Source: Deltaproteobacteria bacterium CG_4_9_14_3_um_filter_63_12
GTDB taxonomy: Bacteria; Myxococcota_A; Bradymonadia; UBA4248; UM-FILTER-63-12
Reading direction: 5' to 3'
NCBI GenBank assembly: GCA_002789955.1
Contig: PFUG01000044.1
Coordinates: forward strand, 1 to 57,435
DNA: 57,435 bases
Below are positions 34,311 through 42,073 of this stretch, piece after piece. The notes under the pieces were generated by a model. That model saw only the letters and a program-made list of their open reading frames with translations, did no database searches and had not been told where the DNA came from. How positions within the stretch are numbered: position 1 is the stretch's first letter; every line of letters begins with the position of its first letter. A program made the position numbers and the translations under genes.

Positions 34311-34361
34311 ATCGGACTTCGCGCGCGACTCGGCCCCGAGGTGGCTCGAAGCGAGCCACCT
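34311..34361. repeat. Interspersed palindromic repeat (copy 2)
   Basis: On the minus strand it reads GTGGCTCGCTTCGAGCCACC and then CCGAGTCGCGCGCGAAG. It is almost the same as the copy at 32612 in reverse orientation. It lies in the gap between the NAPRT gene and csrA, which are convergent here. Confidence 0.7.
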
Positions 34362-34421
34362 CCTGGGTGAGCGTTTGGTCGTCAAGGTCCTGCTTCAGTC
34401 CGCTGAGTCGGCAGGCCAGAG

Positions 34422-34685
34422 TCAGTCTTCGTCTTGGCTCGATTGTTCGTCATCGTCGCTCTCCAACTCGTCCTTGCCCTTGCTGGACTTGGGTTTGGCT
34501 CGCTCACCCGGGACCGTAGTGCGCTCTGCGACGATGTTGTCGTAGACCTCTTCGCGGTAGATCTTGACCTCCCGCGGCGCCACGATGCCGATGCGCACCT
34601 GGTTCTTTCGGATCTCTTTGACGATGATCTCGATATGATCCCCGATTTTGATCGTCTCACCGACCTTCCGAGTTAGCGTCAACAT
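34422..34685 (-). CDS. csrA: Carbon storage regulator CsrA with acidic C-terminal tail
   Basis: An 87-residue CsrA starting MLTLTRKVGETIKIGD, with the RNA-binding core IRKNQVRIGIVAPREV and EVYDNI. CsrA binds GGA-rich mRNA leaders and controls translation. Usual length is about 61-75 residues; here a tail of about 30 residues rich in Lys then Glu/Asp/Ser (SSKGKDELESDDDEQSSQDE) follows. Starts: ATG at 34685 matches the family N-terminus; a GTG at 34694 would add three residues. No fliW or flagellar gene is nearby. Family identity is certain; the tail is unusual. Confidence 0.95.
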   Translation of the reverse strand: MLTLTRKVGETIKIGDHIEIIVKEIRKNQVRIGIVAPREVKIYREEVYDNIVAERTTVPGERAKPKSSKGKDELESDDDEQSSQDED

Positions 34686-35332
34686 GGCCAACACCCTTGG
34701 TCAGGACGTGGGATCCTTAGCGGTAACATCCGTGTCAAATCCGCGCCCCTTTTTGCCGGACACCTACGTGTCTTGGACAGAACAAGAAAGAACACCCCAA
34801 TTTCTACGCCGTAACGTTCTCCATAGCTGGCTTCGTTTGGGTTCCACTGATCCTTGCGATGCATACCGCTGAGTTCAGCCCTGAGCTCAACGGTGCGGCA
34901 GCCGGCGTGCCTACCTATGGACCGCTTCTAGATTCTATTCGGAAACTGAGGGCACTCAATATTTCCCTGTAATCACGCGGCATTCTGAAGGGGTGTGAGG
35001 GCCTCTGCGGTGACACGCCGCGCATGTAGGTGTTCCACCGCAGACCCGAAGAACTAGGCAGCACCTGCCTTTGGTGAACAAACGAAGACCTGTTCTCCCG
35101 CTGATGGGTGGACGCGAAACCCCGTTCGAGCGTGGTCCGTCTTGCTCGTCCTCTTGGGACGTGCGAGCTGCGACGACGACTCTGGACGCCCCCGAAATAG
35201 CGAACTTGCCGATGGGCTGTGTGGGCGCTTTTGTGCGGCGAGGCTTTCTGCTATAGAGCCGTTGTTCGTGCTGAGACCGACGCCGCGCTCGAGAGAGATG
35301 CTCGTCCTGCTGAGAGAACCTTGGAGGATTTG
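34686..35332. other. Divergent stretch between csrA and a glycosyltransferase gene
   Basis: About 650 bases. The first part presumably holds the csrA promoter and leader. The right part contains a small frame (35142-35333) with a lipoprotein-like look that overlaps the glycosyltransferase start as TGATG; it is listed separately as doubtful. Otherwise I see no gene. Confidence 0.5.
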
Positions 35333-35333
35333 A
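35142..35333 (+). CDS. Possible small lipoprotein-like leader frame (doubtful)
   Basis: A 63-residue frame opening at TTG, reading LVLLGRASCDDDSGRP: a hydrophobic stretch then a Cys in a lipobox-like context, followed by NSELADGLCGRFCAARL. Its TGA overlaps the ATG of the glycosyltransferase gene (TGATG), a layout often used for translational coupling. However, no ATG, GTG or ribosome-binding site exists in frame upstream, and the hydrophobic region begins before the TTG (PVRAWSVLLVLLG), so it may be a broken lipoprotein gene or chance. Low confidence. Confidence 0.25.
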   Translation: MLVLLGRASCDDDSGRPRNSELADGLCGRFCAARLSAIEPLFVLRPTPRSREMLVLLREPWRI

Positions 35334-36091
35334 TGAGTGAGCTTCCCGCCAACGTCACCGAGCTCTTTCCCGAGACCCCAGCGCCCGACCTTTCCATTGT
35401 CATCCCCGTGTACAACGAAGAAGCCATCATCTACGCGGCGGTCGCGGGATTGACCGAGCGACTCGACAACGACTTCGGTTTCACCTACGAGCTCATCCTC
35501 TCGGAGAACGGCTCCAAAGACCGTACTTTGGACATCGCTCGTCAGCTCCAGAATCGCCACAGCCAGGTTCGCATCCTGCACTCCGACGTGCCGGACTACG
35601 GTCTGGCTCTCAAACGAGGGATCGAGGAGGCCCGAGGAGCCATCGTCATCTGCGACGAAATCGACCTCTGCGACACAGACTTCTATCGGCGTGCGTTGGC
35701 CAAGATTCAAGAGGAGAACTACGACATGGTCGTAGGCTCCAAGGCGATGGAGGGTGCCAAGGACAAGCGACCTCCGCTGCGTCGCTTCGCCACGTCGGTC
35801 ATCAACCTGATGCTCAAGGTCGGTCTTGGCTTTCAGGGCACGGACACACACGGGCTCAAAGCGTTCAAGAGGGAACGGCTCCTGCCAGTAGCACGGCGCT
35901 GCGTCGTTGGGCGCGACCTCTTCGCCAGCGAGTTCGTCATCCGTGCTCAACGGGAGCGCTACCGGCTCACGGAGGTCCCCATCGAGCTCGAAGAGCTCCG
36001 TGCCCCTTCAGTAAAACTGACCAAGCGGGTTCCCGCGGTGCTCAAGGGCATCGGCAAGCTGATTTGGGTCATCCGCGTCCGCAACCGGTGA
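35333..36091 (+). CDS. Family 2 glycosyltransferase
   Basis: A 252-residue GT2 (GT-A fold) enzyme: IVIPVYNEEAIIYAAV (nucleotide binding), SENGSKDRTLDIARQL, and an acidic IVICDEIDLCDTDFYRRAL patch where the family DxD lies. The later GFQGTDTHGLKAFKRERL is typical of dolichol/undecaprenyl-phosphate sugar transferases. No C-terminal membrane segment is seen. GGAGG lies 8 bases before the ATG. It is followed after 4 bases by a polysaccharide deacetylase, so both probably act on one envelope glycan or lipid-linked sugar. The sugar is unknown. Confidence 0.88.
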   Translation: MSELPANVTELFPETPAPDLSIVIPVYNEEAIIYAAVAGLTERLDNDFGFTYELILSENGSKDRTLDIARQLQNRHSQVRILHSDVPDYGLALKRGIEEARGAIVICDEIDLCDTDFYRRALAKIQEENYDMVVGSKAMEGAKDKRPPLRRFATSVINLMLKVGLGFQGTDTHGLKAFKRERLLPVARRCVVGRDLFASEFVIRAQRERYRLTEVPIELEELRAPSVKLTKRVPAVLKGIGKLIWVIRVRNR

Positions 36092-36095
36092 CTTG

Positions 36096-37031
36096 ATGCC
36101 CCTCTGCTCCATCAGCGTCGACTTAGACCCCATCTGGTGTTACGCGTCGATCCACGGGATTGACTCGAACCTGGGCCCAGACGCCGTCTATGACAGCGCG
36201 CTCGACCGCCTCCTCGAGCTCTTTGGTGAGTTCGGCGTGCACGCAACGTTCTTCGTGGTCGGACAAGACGCCAAGGTCGAGCGCAGAGCAGAGAAGCTCG
36301 TCAAAGCTGCACAGCTTGGGCACGAGATCGCCAACCACAGCCTCAACCACCGCTACGACCTCGCCAAGCAACCATTTGAGGTTCTCAGGGCGGAGATCGA
36401 CGGCGCCCATCAGGCGATCCTGGACCATTGCGGCCTGACTTGCGTGGGCTACCGAGCGCCGGGATACAACGTCGACCCACGGGTGCTCGAGATCATCGCT
36501 GGCCTCGGATACACCTACGACTCCTCGATCTTCCCTTGCCCTCCGTATTACCTCGCCAAGGCGACGGTGATGGCGTTGATTCGCCTCAGGGGAAAGAAGA
36601 GTGGTTCTTCCATGGTGGATGCGCGCACTCTCCTCGCGCCGCTCAAACCCTACACACCGAGAATGGATGCGGTACATCGTCGCAGCCGAGACTCTAAGAG
36701 TAACCTCTTGGAGCTTCCGATGTGTGTGCTCCCAATCTCACGGTTTCCACTCATCGGGACCAGCCTCTTGATGGCGAAAGGAACACTCTCATCTCTCATG
36801 ATTAAAGTCTCTGCACTTTATCATCGCGAGTTTATCAACATCGAATTACATGGAATCGATCTCGTCGATCCGATTCACGATGAGATTCCGAACTCATTGA
36901 GAGAAAGGCAACCCGACCTCAAAATCTCTCTGGACTCGAAACTCGAAACTTTTCGGACCGTGCTTTCGACACTCTCAAAAACTCACCAATTCGTGAGCTG
37001 TAGAGACGCCACAAGCCAACTCTCACGATGA
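36096..37031 (+). CDS. Polysaccharide deacetylase (NodB-like)
   Basis: A 311-residue protein with NodB-type motifs: the Asp pair in SVDLDPIWCY, HATFFVVGQD, the zinc-binding HEIANHSLNHRYDL (His-x5-His), GYRAPGYN and the final HGIDLVDP. It removes acetyl (or related) groups from a carbohydrate. It starts 4 bases after the glycosyltransferase, so they are one operon. The last third (about 36680-37031) has markedly lower GC than its first part. The in-frame TTG at 36093 is a possible alternative start. Substrate unknown. Confidence 0.9.
   Translation: MPLCSISVDLDPIWCYASIHGIDSNLGPDAVYDSALDRLLELFGEFGVHATFFVVGQDAKVERRAEKLVKAAQLGHEIANHSLNHRYDLAKQPFEVLRAEIDGAHQAILDHCGLTCVGYRAPGYNVDPRVLEIIAGLGYTYDSSIFPCPPYYLAKATVMALIRLRGKKSGSSMVDARTLLAPLKPYTPRMDAVHRRSRDSKSNLLELPMCVLPISRFPLIGTSLLMAKGTLSSLMIKVSALYHREFINIELHGIDLVDPIHDEIPNSLRERQPDLKISLDSKLETFRTVLSTLSKTHQFVSCRDATSQLSR
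36680..37031. other. Low-GC patch in the end of the deacetylase gene
   Basis: Two 60-base rows (36781-36840 and 36841-36900) count 38% and 43% G+C, against a GC-rich surrounding. The frame is open throughout and still encodes the family end (FINIELHGIDLVDP), so it is composition shift, not gene break. Confidence 0.6.
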
Positions 37032-37035
37032 CCAC

Positions 37036-39549
37036 TCAGAGCTCCGCAGTCTTCTCGTCGGCCTCAATCTCTGGCTCGGGAGTCGTCGCGGGCGTCCCAC
37101 TCTCGGGGAGACTCGGCCGAGGCTCGTCGGAGACGTTCGCCCGGTTCAGGTTGTGCAGGTGAGCCTCGTAGCCCTTGCTGTCCATGAACCCCTTCCGATA
37201 CAGCGCGAAGAGTCCGTTCTTCATCTTGGTGAGGCGATCCTCGCGGATGAACCCCTCTGCGTAGTGCCGGCCAAAACGCACCGGGCTCGGAAGGATTGAG
37301 GCGAGGAAGAGTGACTCCTCGATGGTCAAACGACTCGGCCGCTTGCGGAAATAGTAGAACGCCGCCTCTTTGATGCCGTAGATGTTCGGGCCCCAGTGGG
37401 CGAGGTTCATGTAGAGCTCGATGATGCGTTGCTTCTCGAGGTGATTCTCCAACTGCCAAGTCAAGAACGCCTCTTGGACCTTGCGCGCAACCGTCTTCTT
37501 CTGACTGAGGAAGAGGTTCTTCACGACCTGCTGACTGATCGTGCTGCCGCCGCGCACGATGCGGTGGGCGCTCAGATTCGCAATGATGCTGCTGTGAATG
37601 GCCCGAGCGTCGAAGCCGTTGTGGCTGAAAAAACGAGCGTCTTCGGCGGTGATGAGGCTCATCGGGAAGTACTTGGGGACACGGTAAAAGGGCGTCCAAT
37701 CCACGTCACGTGGACTGATCACGGTCTCATCGGTCGCGGTGCGCACTCGAATAGCGAAGTCTTCCGTCGCCAGCAGCGGGATGTCGGCTCGTGGCCCATG
37801 CACCAATACCCTCAAGTTGGACAGGTCTAGCTCGTGCTCGAGCTCCATCTCTTCGGGGTGTCGGGTGTCCAGCTTCAGACGCATGGCCACACTGAAGTTT
37901 CCTGCCAGCTCGTATCCTTCCAGTGCTGGCGCGAAGCCCTTCGGCAAGCTCGAGAGCGCGTCGTCGGCAACGAGATCTTCGCCCGCGACCGAGGCTTCGA
38001 TGTAAACGTTCCGTCCATCACCGGTCTGACGAACCAGGCCAGAGATACTGAACATCAGCTCGCCGAGCGACATCATCCCGTCCCTGATGGACAGCTGACG
38101 CTGGTCGAGATCCAACAACGTCTTCACGTCGAACGTCAGGTCGACGTCGGTCATGGGCAGCTCCGAGATCCAGGGCACGCTGATGTCCAACTCGCTGATG
38201 TTCAAGAACGCATCGACCTCTACGAGCTTCTCGCGCAGTGGGTAACGCATCGACGCGTGGCCATCGAGCCGCCCCCGCGTGATGTCTACAGGCCCCGTAT
38301 ACGGGATGAACGAGAGCATTCGGCCCGCGTCGAAGTGGTCGGCCGCGAATTGCACCGCCAAATCGAGCGAGGTCAGGTCCAGCGCCGCGGCGAAGTCGAG
38401 CTTACCGCTCTCGCCGGTGTCCAACTGGAAGCCCGCCCCGATGCGCCGCTCTTCGAAGTCCGCGACCACGGTGAAGAGCGGCAACTTGAGAGGAATGCTC
38501 GTGCCGAAGCGGTCCATCCACTCCACCCGGACGCTGGCGTCGAAGTCGCTGACCTCGATCAGCGCTTTCTGATCCTTGAAACGCAGCGCGATCTCACCGG
38601 CGCCAACTTGCTCGATGAACGCCGTGTCCTGACCAGGCACACCGATGTGCGTGTCGGTCAGGCGGACCTGCTGCACGATGATGGCTGGCGGCCATTGAAC
38701 CGCGACGCCGCCGAGCTCCAAACGGCTGTTTTCGCCGACGACCTCGCGAATGAGGTCCCTCTGTGGCGCCAAACTCAGCAGATCGGGCGCGTCGGCCAGC
38801 TCGACCACTACGCCGGCTCGCTTGGCTTGCCGGCTGGCGTCGCCCGAGAGCAGCGCATAACCCAAGCCATCGACGTTGATCGCGCCGTCGAGCTCGAGCT
38901 GGTCGTCGACCATGCGCACGACCAGCGAGTCCACGCTCATGCCCATATGCGGCATGGTTCCCTCTGGGGATTTGACCTCCACCTGACCTCCGAATACTCG
39001 GATCTCGGGCAGAGGAGATTTCCCCCCGGAGCCTCCACCGCCTCGCCGTGCGCTCGGGGGCGATGCGCTCCACTCGTCGACGACCCGCTCCAACCAAGGC
39101 CAATGACCTCGCCCCGTCGCTCCGCCGTCTAGCCAGAACTCGGCGTGGACATCGTGCAGCTCGAGCGCGTGAGGCTGTAGGTCTCCCGTCAACATAGCCG
39201 CCAGATCGGGGTAGACGATCAGGCGCTCGATGCTGAATGGGCTAGCCAGATCGAGATCTTGATCGGGCTCGAAGTGCACGCCCTCGAGCATGACCCCAGT
39301 AAGCCCGACTGGGCTGACGCGCTCATAGGTCAGCTCGCCATGCAGCTTCGCACCGAGGCTCTCGAGTTTGGGATCGATCCGGCTGCGGAGAAACCACTCC
39401 GAGCGAACAATCAGGCTCCCTGCGCCAACCAACGCAGAGAGTCCCAACACACCTACGCAGACGAACAGCAACCACCGCAGGCGAGGAGCGCGCCGGATGA
39501 CCGCGGGCTGACCGAACCCCAATAGGGGATTTTGGAGCGTCTCTTCCAT
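37036..39549 (-). CDS. Peptidoglycan glycosyltransferase (GT51) with AsmA-like region
   Basis: An 837-residue protein from the ATG at 39549; the upstream frame (39624) adds 25 residues. A membrane anchor lies near the N-terminus (LRWLLFVCVGVLGLSALVGA). A long beta-rich region (about 60-600) follows with AsmA/TamB-like phrases (TRGRLDGHASMRYPLREKLV, GELMFSISGLVRQTG). The C-terminal GT51 domain has the catalytic Glu at 636 (ITAEDARFFSHNGFD), HRIVRGGSTISQQVVKNLFL, EKQRIIELYMNLAHWGPNIY and ESLFLASILPSP. GT51 enzymes polymerise lipid II; no transpeptidase domain is present. It is 4 bases from the convergent deacetylase gene. The fusion is unusual. Confidence 0.88.
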   Translation of the reverse strand: MEETLQNPLLGFGQPAVIRRAPRLRWLLFVCVGVLGLSALVGAGSLIVRSEWFLRSRIDPKLESLGAKLHGELTYERVSPVGLTGVMLEGVHFEPDQDLDLASPFSIERLIVYPDLAAMLTGDLQPHALELHDVHAEFWLDGGATGRGHWPWLERVVDEWSASPPSARRGGGGSGGKSPLPEIRVFGGQVEVKSPEGTMPHMGMSVDSLVVRMVDDQLELDGAINVDGLGYALLSGDASRQAKRAGVVVELADAPDLLSLAPQRDLIREVVGENSRLELGGVAVQWPPAIIVQQVRLTDTHIGVPGQDTAFIEQVGAGEIALRFKDQKALIEVSDFDASVRVEWMDRFGTSIPLKLPLFTVVADFEERRIGAGFQLDTGESGKLDFAAALDLTSLDLAVQFAADHFDAGRMLSFIPYTGPVDITRGRLDGHASMRYPLREKLVEVDAFLNISELDISVPWISELPMTDVDLTFDVKTLLDLDQRQLSIRDGMMSLGELMFSISGLVRQTGDGRNVYIEASVAGEDLVADDALSSLPKGFAPALEGYELAGNFSVAMRLKLDTRHPEEMELEHELDLSNLRVLVHGPRADIPLLATEDFAIRVRTATDETVISPRDVDWTPFYRVPKYFPMSLITAEDARFFSHNGFDARAIHSSIIANLSAHRIVRGGSTISQQVVKNLFLSQKKTVARKVQEAFLTWQLENHLEKQRIIELYMNLAHWGPNIYGIKEAAFYYFRKRPSRLTIEESLFLASILPSPVRFGRHYAEGFIREDRLTKMKNGLFALYRKGFMDSKGYEAHLHNLNRANVSDEPRPSLPESGTPATTPEPEIEADEKTAEL

Positions 39550-39804
39550 GAGCTTCGCAGGTCGCGTCAGGTTGGTACCTGACTTTTGGATCGTTAGGAT
39601 CGTCGCTCTAGGGACCCGGTGCACACCCAGTTCGCCAACTGAACGGGTTTGCCTGGGGCACCCTCCGCGCAGCTAGGAGCGTCCTTGCTCCAGTACTATC
39701 GCGGACAAACCGCGAGGTGAGCGCGGCCAGACCGCACCACTCATCGATTCACCCACCGGCGTAACACGGGCGCTAGGTGGCGGCAAAAAGAGGCGGTATC
39801 CGAC

Positions 39805-40155
39805 CTATTGGAGCATTAGGTCGACTTGGATGTCGCCATCGATGATCACGACCACACGCGAGGTTTCCAGAGCCTCGACGCGGTACCGCCCTGGCTTGTG
39901 GTACGCAAACGCGTACTTCCCGAACGTGTCGGTCTTGACCGTCGAGACCAACGTCCCCGTACCATCGTCGAACAAATATACCGTCTCGTCCTCGGCGGTG
40001 TTCTCTGCGTCGGTATTCACATAACCGTAGACGATATAACCGCGGTCCGAAGATCCCGGCATCATCGCGGGACGGGCGCAGCTGCCCAGCACGACGAGGC
40101 CAAGGACAAACAAGAACGAGAAGAACAGAGTTAACGGCTTGTGCGGGGAAGTCAT
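39805..40155 (-). CDS. Small lipoprotein with carboxypeptidase-regulatory-like fold
   Basis: A 116-residue protein with signal peptide (PLTLFFSFLFVLGLVVLGSC) ending in the lipobox LGS|C. The mature part is a beta-sandwich-like domain (YIVYGYVNTDAENTAEDE, VKTDTFGKYAFAYHKPGRYR), resembling carboxypeptidase regulatory / CnaB-type folds: a repeat unit with T.T...G.Y.F pattern. AGGAG lies before the ATG. Its role is unknown; the outer or inner membrane lipoprotein location follows from the lipobox. It lies between the GT51 and TVP38-like genes, all on the minus strand. Confidence 0.78.
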   Translation of the reverse strand: MTSPHKPLTLFFSFLFVLGLVVLGSCARPAMMPGSSDRGYIVYGYVNTDAENTAEDETVYLFDDGTGTLVSTVKTDTFGKYAFAYHKPGRYRVEALETSRVVVIIDGDIQVDLMLQ

Positions 40156-40235
40156 CGCAATCTCCTGAGGTGCAAGTGGACCGGAGTAACCCTGGCTGGG
40201 ACGGCGCTAGGAATCCAGCCACCAACCATTGGATT

Positions 40236-40952
40236 CTATTGCCTCGCATCTATGGCCGCCTTTCGTGCTCGCCAGCGCTTCACAATGAACGGGCTCAGCG
40301 TCAGCCCTGCGATGAGCCCAACCGCGTAGAGCAACTTCTGCGCAAGATTGTCGTCCCCCGCCAGGGCCGTCTCGCTGGCGTGGCCAAGCCAGCCATACGA
40401 GGCCGCGGCGGGGATCATGCAGAGCGCGGAGGTCAGCACGTAGTGTGAGGCCCGGAGCCGGGTCAGGCCGAGGCCGTAGTTCAAGACGTTGTATGGAAAG
40501 AGCGGCACGAGCCGCACGAACGCCACGAACCTCCAACCTTGGTCATCGACCCCGGCGAGCAGACGTTCGGTCCACGGTCCGGCAAATCGATCGGCCCAAC
40601 CGGCCGTCAGCAGCCGAGCGATCCCAAATGCGCTGCTCGCGCCGAGGATGGCGCCGAGCAGGTTCCACAACGAACCATACCAAGGACCAAAGAGCGCCCC
40701 ACCGATCATCGCCAGCATCGAGCCCGGCACGAAGCACACCGTCGCCACCCCATAGATCGCGATGAAGGCCAACGGTCCCCAGAAGCCCCATCGAGCCACC
40801 TGTTCGTGGATCTCGTCCGACGAGAAGAAGTCTCGGTGCCAGAACGCCAACAGGAGCATAGCAAGGGTGCCGACGAGCGCGGCCCACCGCATCCAAGCCG
40901 TCTTTCGCTCGATTCCTGTCGACCTCGCCACCTGTCCTCCGCTGGATTCCAT
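40236..40952 (-). CDS. TVP38/TMEM64 family membrane protein
   Basis: A 238-residue polytopic membrane protein of the SNARE-associated (VTT/DedA-like) domain: GFWGPLAFIAIYGVATVCFV, GALFGPWYGSLWNLLGAILG, then FVRLVPLFPYNVLNYGLGLT and LCMIPAAASYGWLGH. In bacteria such proteins are thought to act as lipid flippases or transporters of phospholipids and lipid carriers, which would fit its envelope-gene surroundings. A short cytoplasmic tail (VKRWRARKAAIDARQ) follows the last segment. The ATG is at 40952; an upstream ribosome-binding site is weak. Family assignment is strong, function inferred. Confidence 0.88.
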   Translation of the reverse strand: MESSGGQVARSTGIERKTAWMRWAALVGTLAMLLLAFWHRDFFSSDEIHEQVARWGFWGPLAFIAIYGVATVCFVPGSMLAMIGGALFGPWYGSLWNLLGAILGASSAFGIARLLTAGWADRFAGPWTERLLAGVDDQGWRFVAFVRLVPLFPYNVLNYGLGLTRLRASHYVLTSALCMIPAAASYGWLGHASETALAGDDNLAQKLLYAVGLIAGLTLSPFIVKRWRARKAAIDARQ

Positions 40953-41058
40953 TCGCAGAGCTTAGCGCCACAGTTGTCACGAACCTGGCTCCCCAGCAAG
41001 AAGAGACGGTGCGTGCGCGCCATGGCATCGACGTTTGGCGAGGGGGAAAGTCGCGGGC

Positions 41059-41694
41059 TCAACGGCCGCCAATGAACGCAAAGAGCTCGTCCAAGCTCAG
41101 CCAAGGCCCGCCGAATTCGTCGTCCACATCGAGGAAACGACTCAAGGTCGGCGGTCCGTTCAGGATCGGCCTCCAGGGCGGGGGTGGCTGCAGCCAGGCG
41201 CCCTCGACCTGCATGTGCATGCGGTCCGAGGAGAACAGCTCCGAGAGTCGACGCCGCTCCACGACCCGAAATCTCGGCCACGTCGACCTATGAAAGCGTT
41301 CCAACCCCTCGAACGTCTTGCTGATGTAGTCTGAAGCCAAGCACGGGAATGGCAGGCGCGTGTCGAAATCCCAGCAGAGCCAGTCTCCCGAAGGGGCAGC
41401 GGGGATCACGAAGGGCGCCCAGACCTCGGTGTGTCCGTGGGGAGGCTTCGCCACCTCCTCTCCAGATGTGGCGCTCGTTTCCTGACCGGGAAACGCGGTG
41501 CTCAAAGCCACCACATGGTAGTCCCACAGCGTGGGCTCATTCTCACTCGACGCGCGCTGCTGCTGACAGACACAGGTGCGCGCCGCGTTCGTGATGAACA
41601 CCGCCCACATCTCGTGCCCTGCAAACTCCGTCCGTTCACAGAGCTTGGTGATGTTCTCTTCGCAGAAAAACGGCTGGTAGAGCGCCGCGGACAT
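41059..41694 (-). CDS. NTAQ1-like protein N-terminal glutamine amidohydrolase
   Basis: A 211-residue homologue of the eukaryotic N-terminal Gln amidase. Catalytic Cys is C11 (FFCEENITKLCE), His is H60 (LWDYHVV) and Asp lies in CWDFDTRLPFPCLASDY (D109). Further family segments: ISKTFEG, FRVVERRRL, FSSDRMHMQ, QPPPPWRPIL and a final FLDVDDEFGGPWLSLDE. All match human NTAQ1 in order; only an insertion of about 30 residues between His and Asp (70-105) is extra. The enzyme converts N-terminal Gln to Glu, a tertiary destabilising residue of the N-degron pathway. GAGGG lies before the ATG at 41694. Its stop and the next gene are adjacent. Confidence 0.92.
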   Translation of the reverse strand: MSAALYQPFFCEENITKLCERTEFAGHEMWAVFITNAARTCVCQQQRASSENEPTLWDYHVVALSTAFPGQETSATSGEEVAKPPHGHTEVWAPFVIPAAPSGDWLCWDFDTRLPFPCLASDYISKTFEGLERFHRSTWPRFRVVERRRLSELFSSDRMHMQVEGAWLQPPPPWRPILNGPPTLSRFLDVDDEFGGPWLSLDELFAFIGGR

Positions 41695-41705
41695 CGCAAC
41701 CCTCA

Positions 41706-41921
41706 CTATCGAAAACGAAGAATCACCTTCGCGATCAAGAAGAACCAGGGGATGCCGTGAAACACGAAATCAAACCAATCGATGGGACGCACCAAGTTGC
41801 CCTGGAACAACATCCGGAGCTTTTCGACGATGTGCGGTTCCGGCGTGAAGGGAGCCAAGCCCAGAGTCAGACACCCGATGATGACGATCACCCAATCAAC
41901 CTTTTCAATGAATTCGACCAT
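41706..41921 (-). CDS. Small two-segment membrane protein
   Basis: A 71-residue protein from the ATG at 41921 (MVEFIEKVDWVIVIIGCLTL). One membrane segment (VIVIIGCLTLGLAPFTP), a loop (EPHIVEKLRMLFQGNL, RPIDWFDF) and a second segment (VFHGIPWFFLIAKVILRFR). The motif GLAPF.PEPH.VEKLRML...RPID.FD is a conserved small-protein family, often labelled RND transporter without proof. The stop at 41706 overlaps a GTG that could extend NTAQ1, and NTAQ1 begins 12 bases later, so the two are probably co-transcribed. An in-frame start at 41993 would add 24 residues. Confidence 0.72.
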   Translation of the reverse strand: MVEFIEKVDWVIVIIGCLTLGLAPFTPEPHIVEKLRMLFQGNLVRPIDWFDFVFHGIPWFFLIAKVILRFR

Positions 41922-42073
41922 CTCTGCAGCTCTGCGGTGAGTGGATTGAAATTTTGGTTCAAACGGCCATTCAGCAGTGGTTCCAGCGGACACTCACATC
42001 AAACCTCTGGAGGGCTGCAACCTAGACCCTGCTCCCGCTCTGACCAGTTCTTTCTGAATCCAACTCGGCGAGC

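Noticed and set aside
35054-35950. 298-residue minus-strand frame overlapping the glycosyltransferase gene
   Set aside because: Antisense to the GT2 motifs; no family features.
37834-39132. 432-residue plus-strand open frame antisense to the GT51 gene
   Set aside because: Shadow of the AsmA-like coding region; no family motif or ribosome-binding site.
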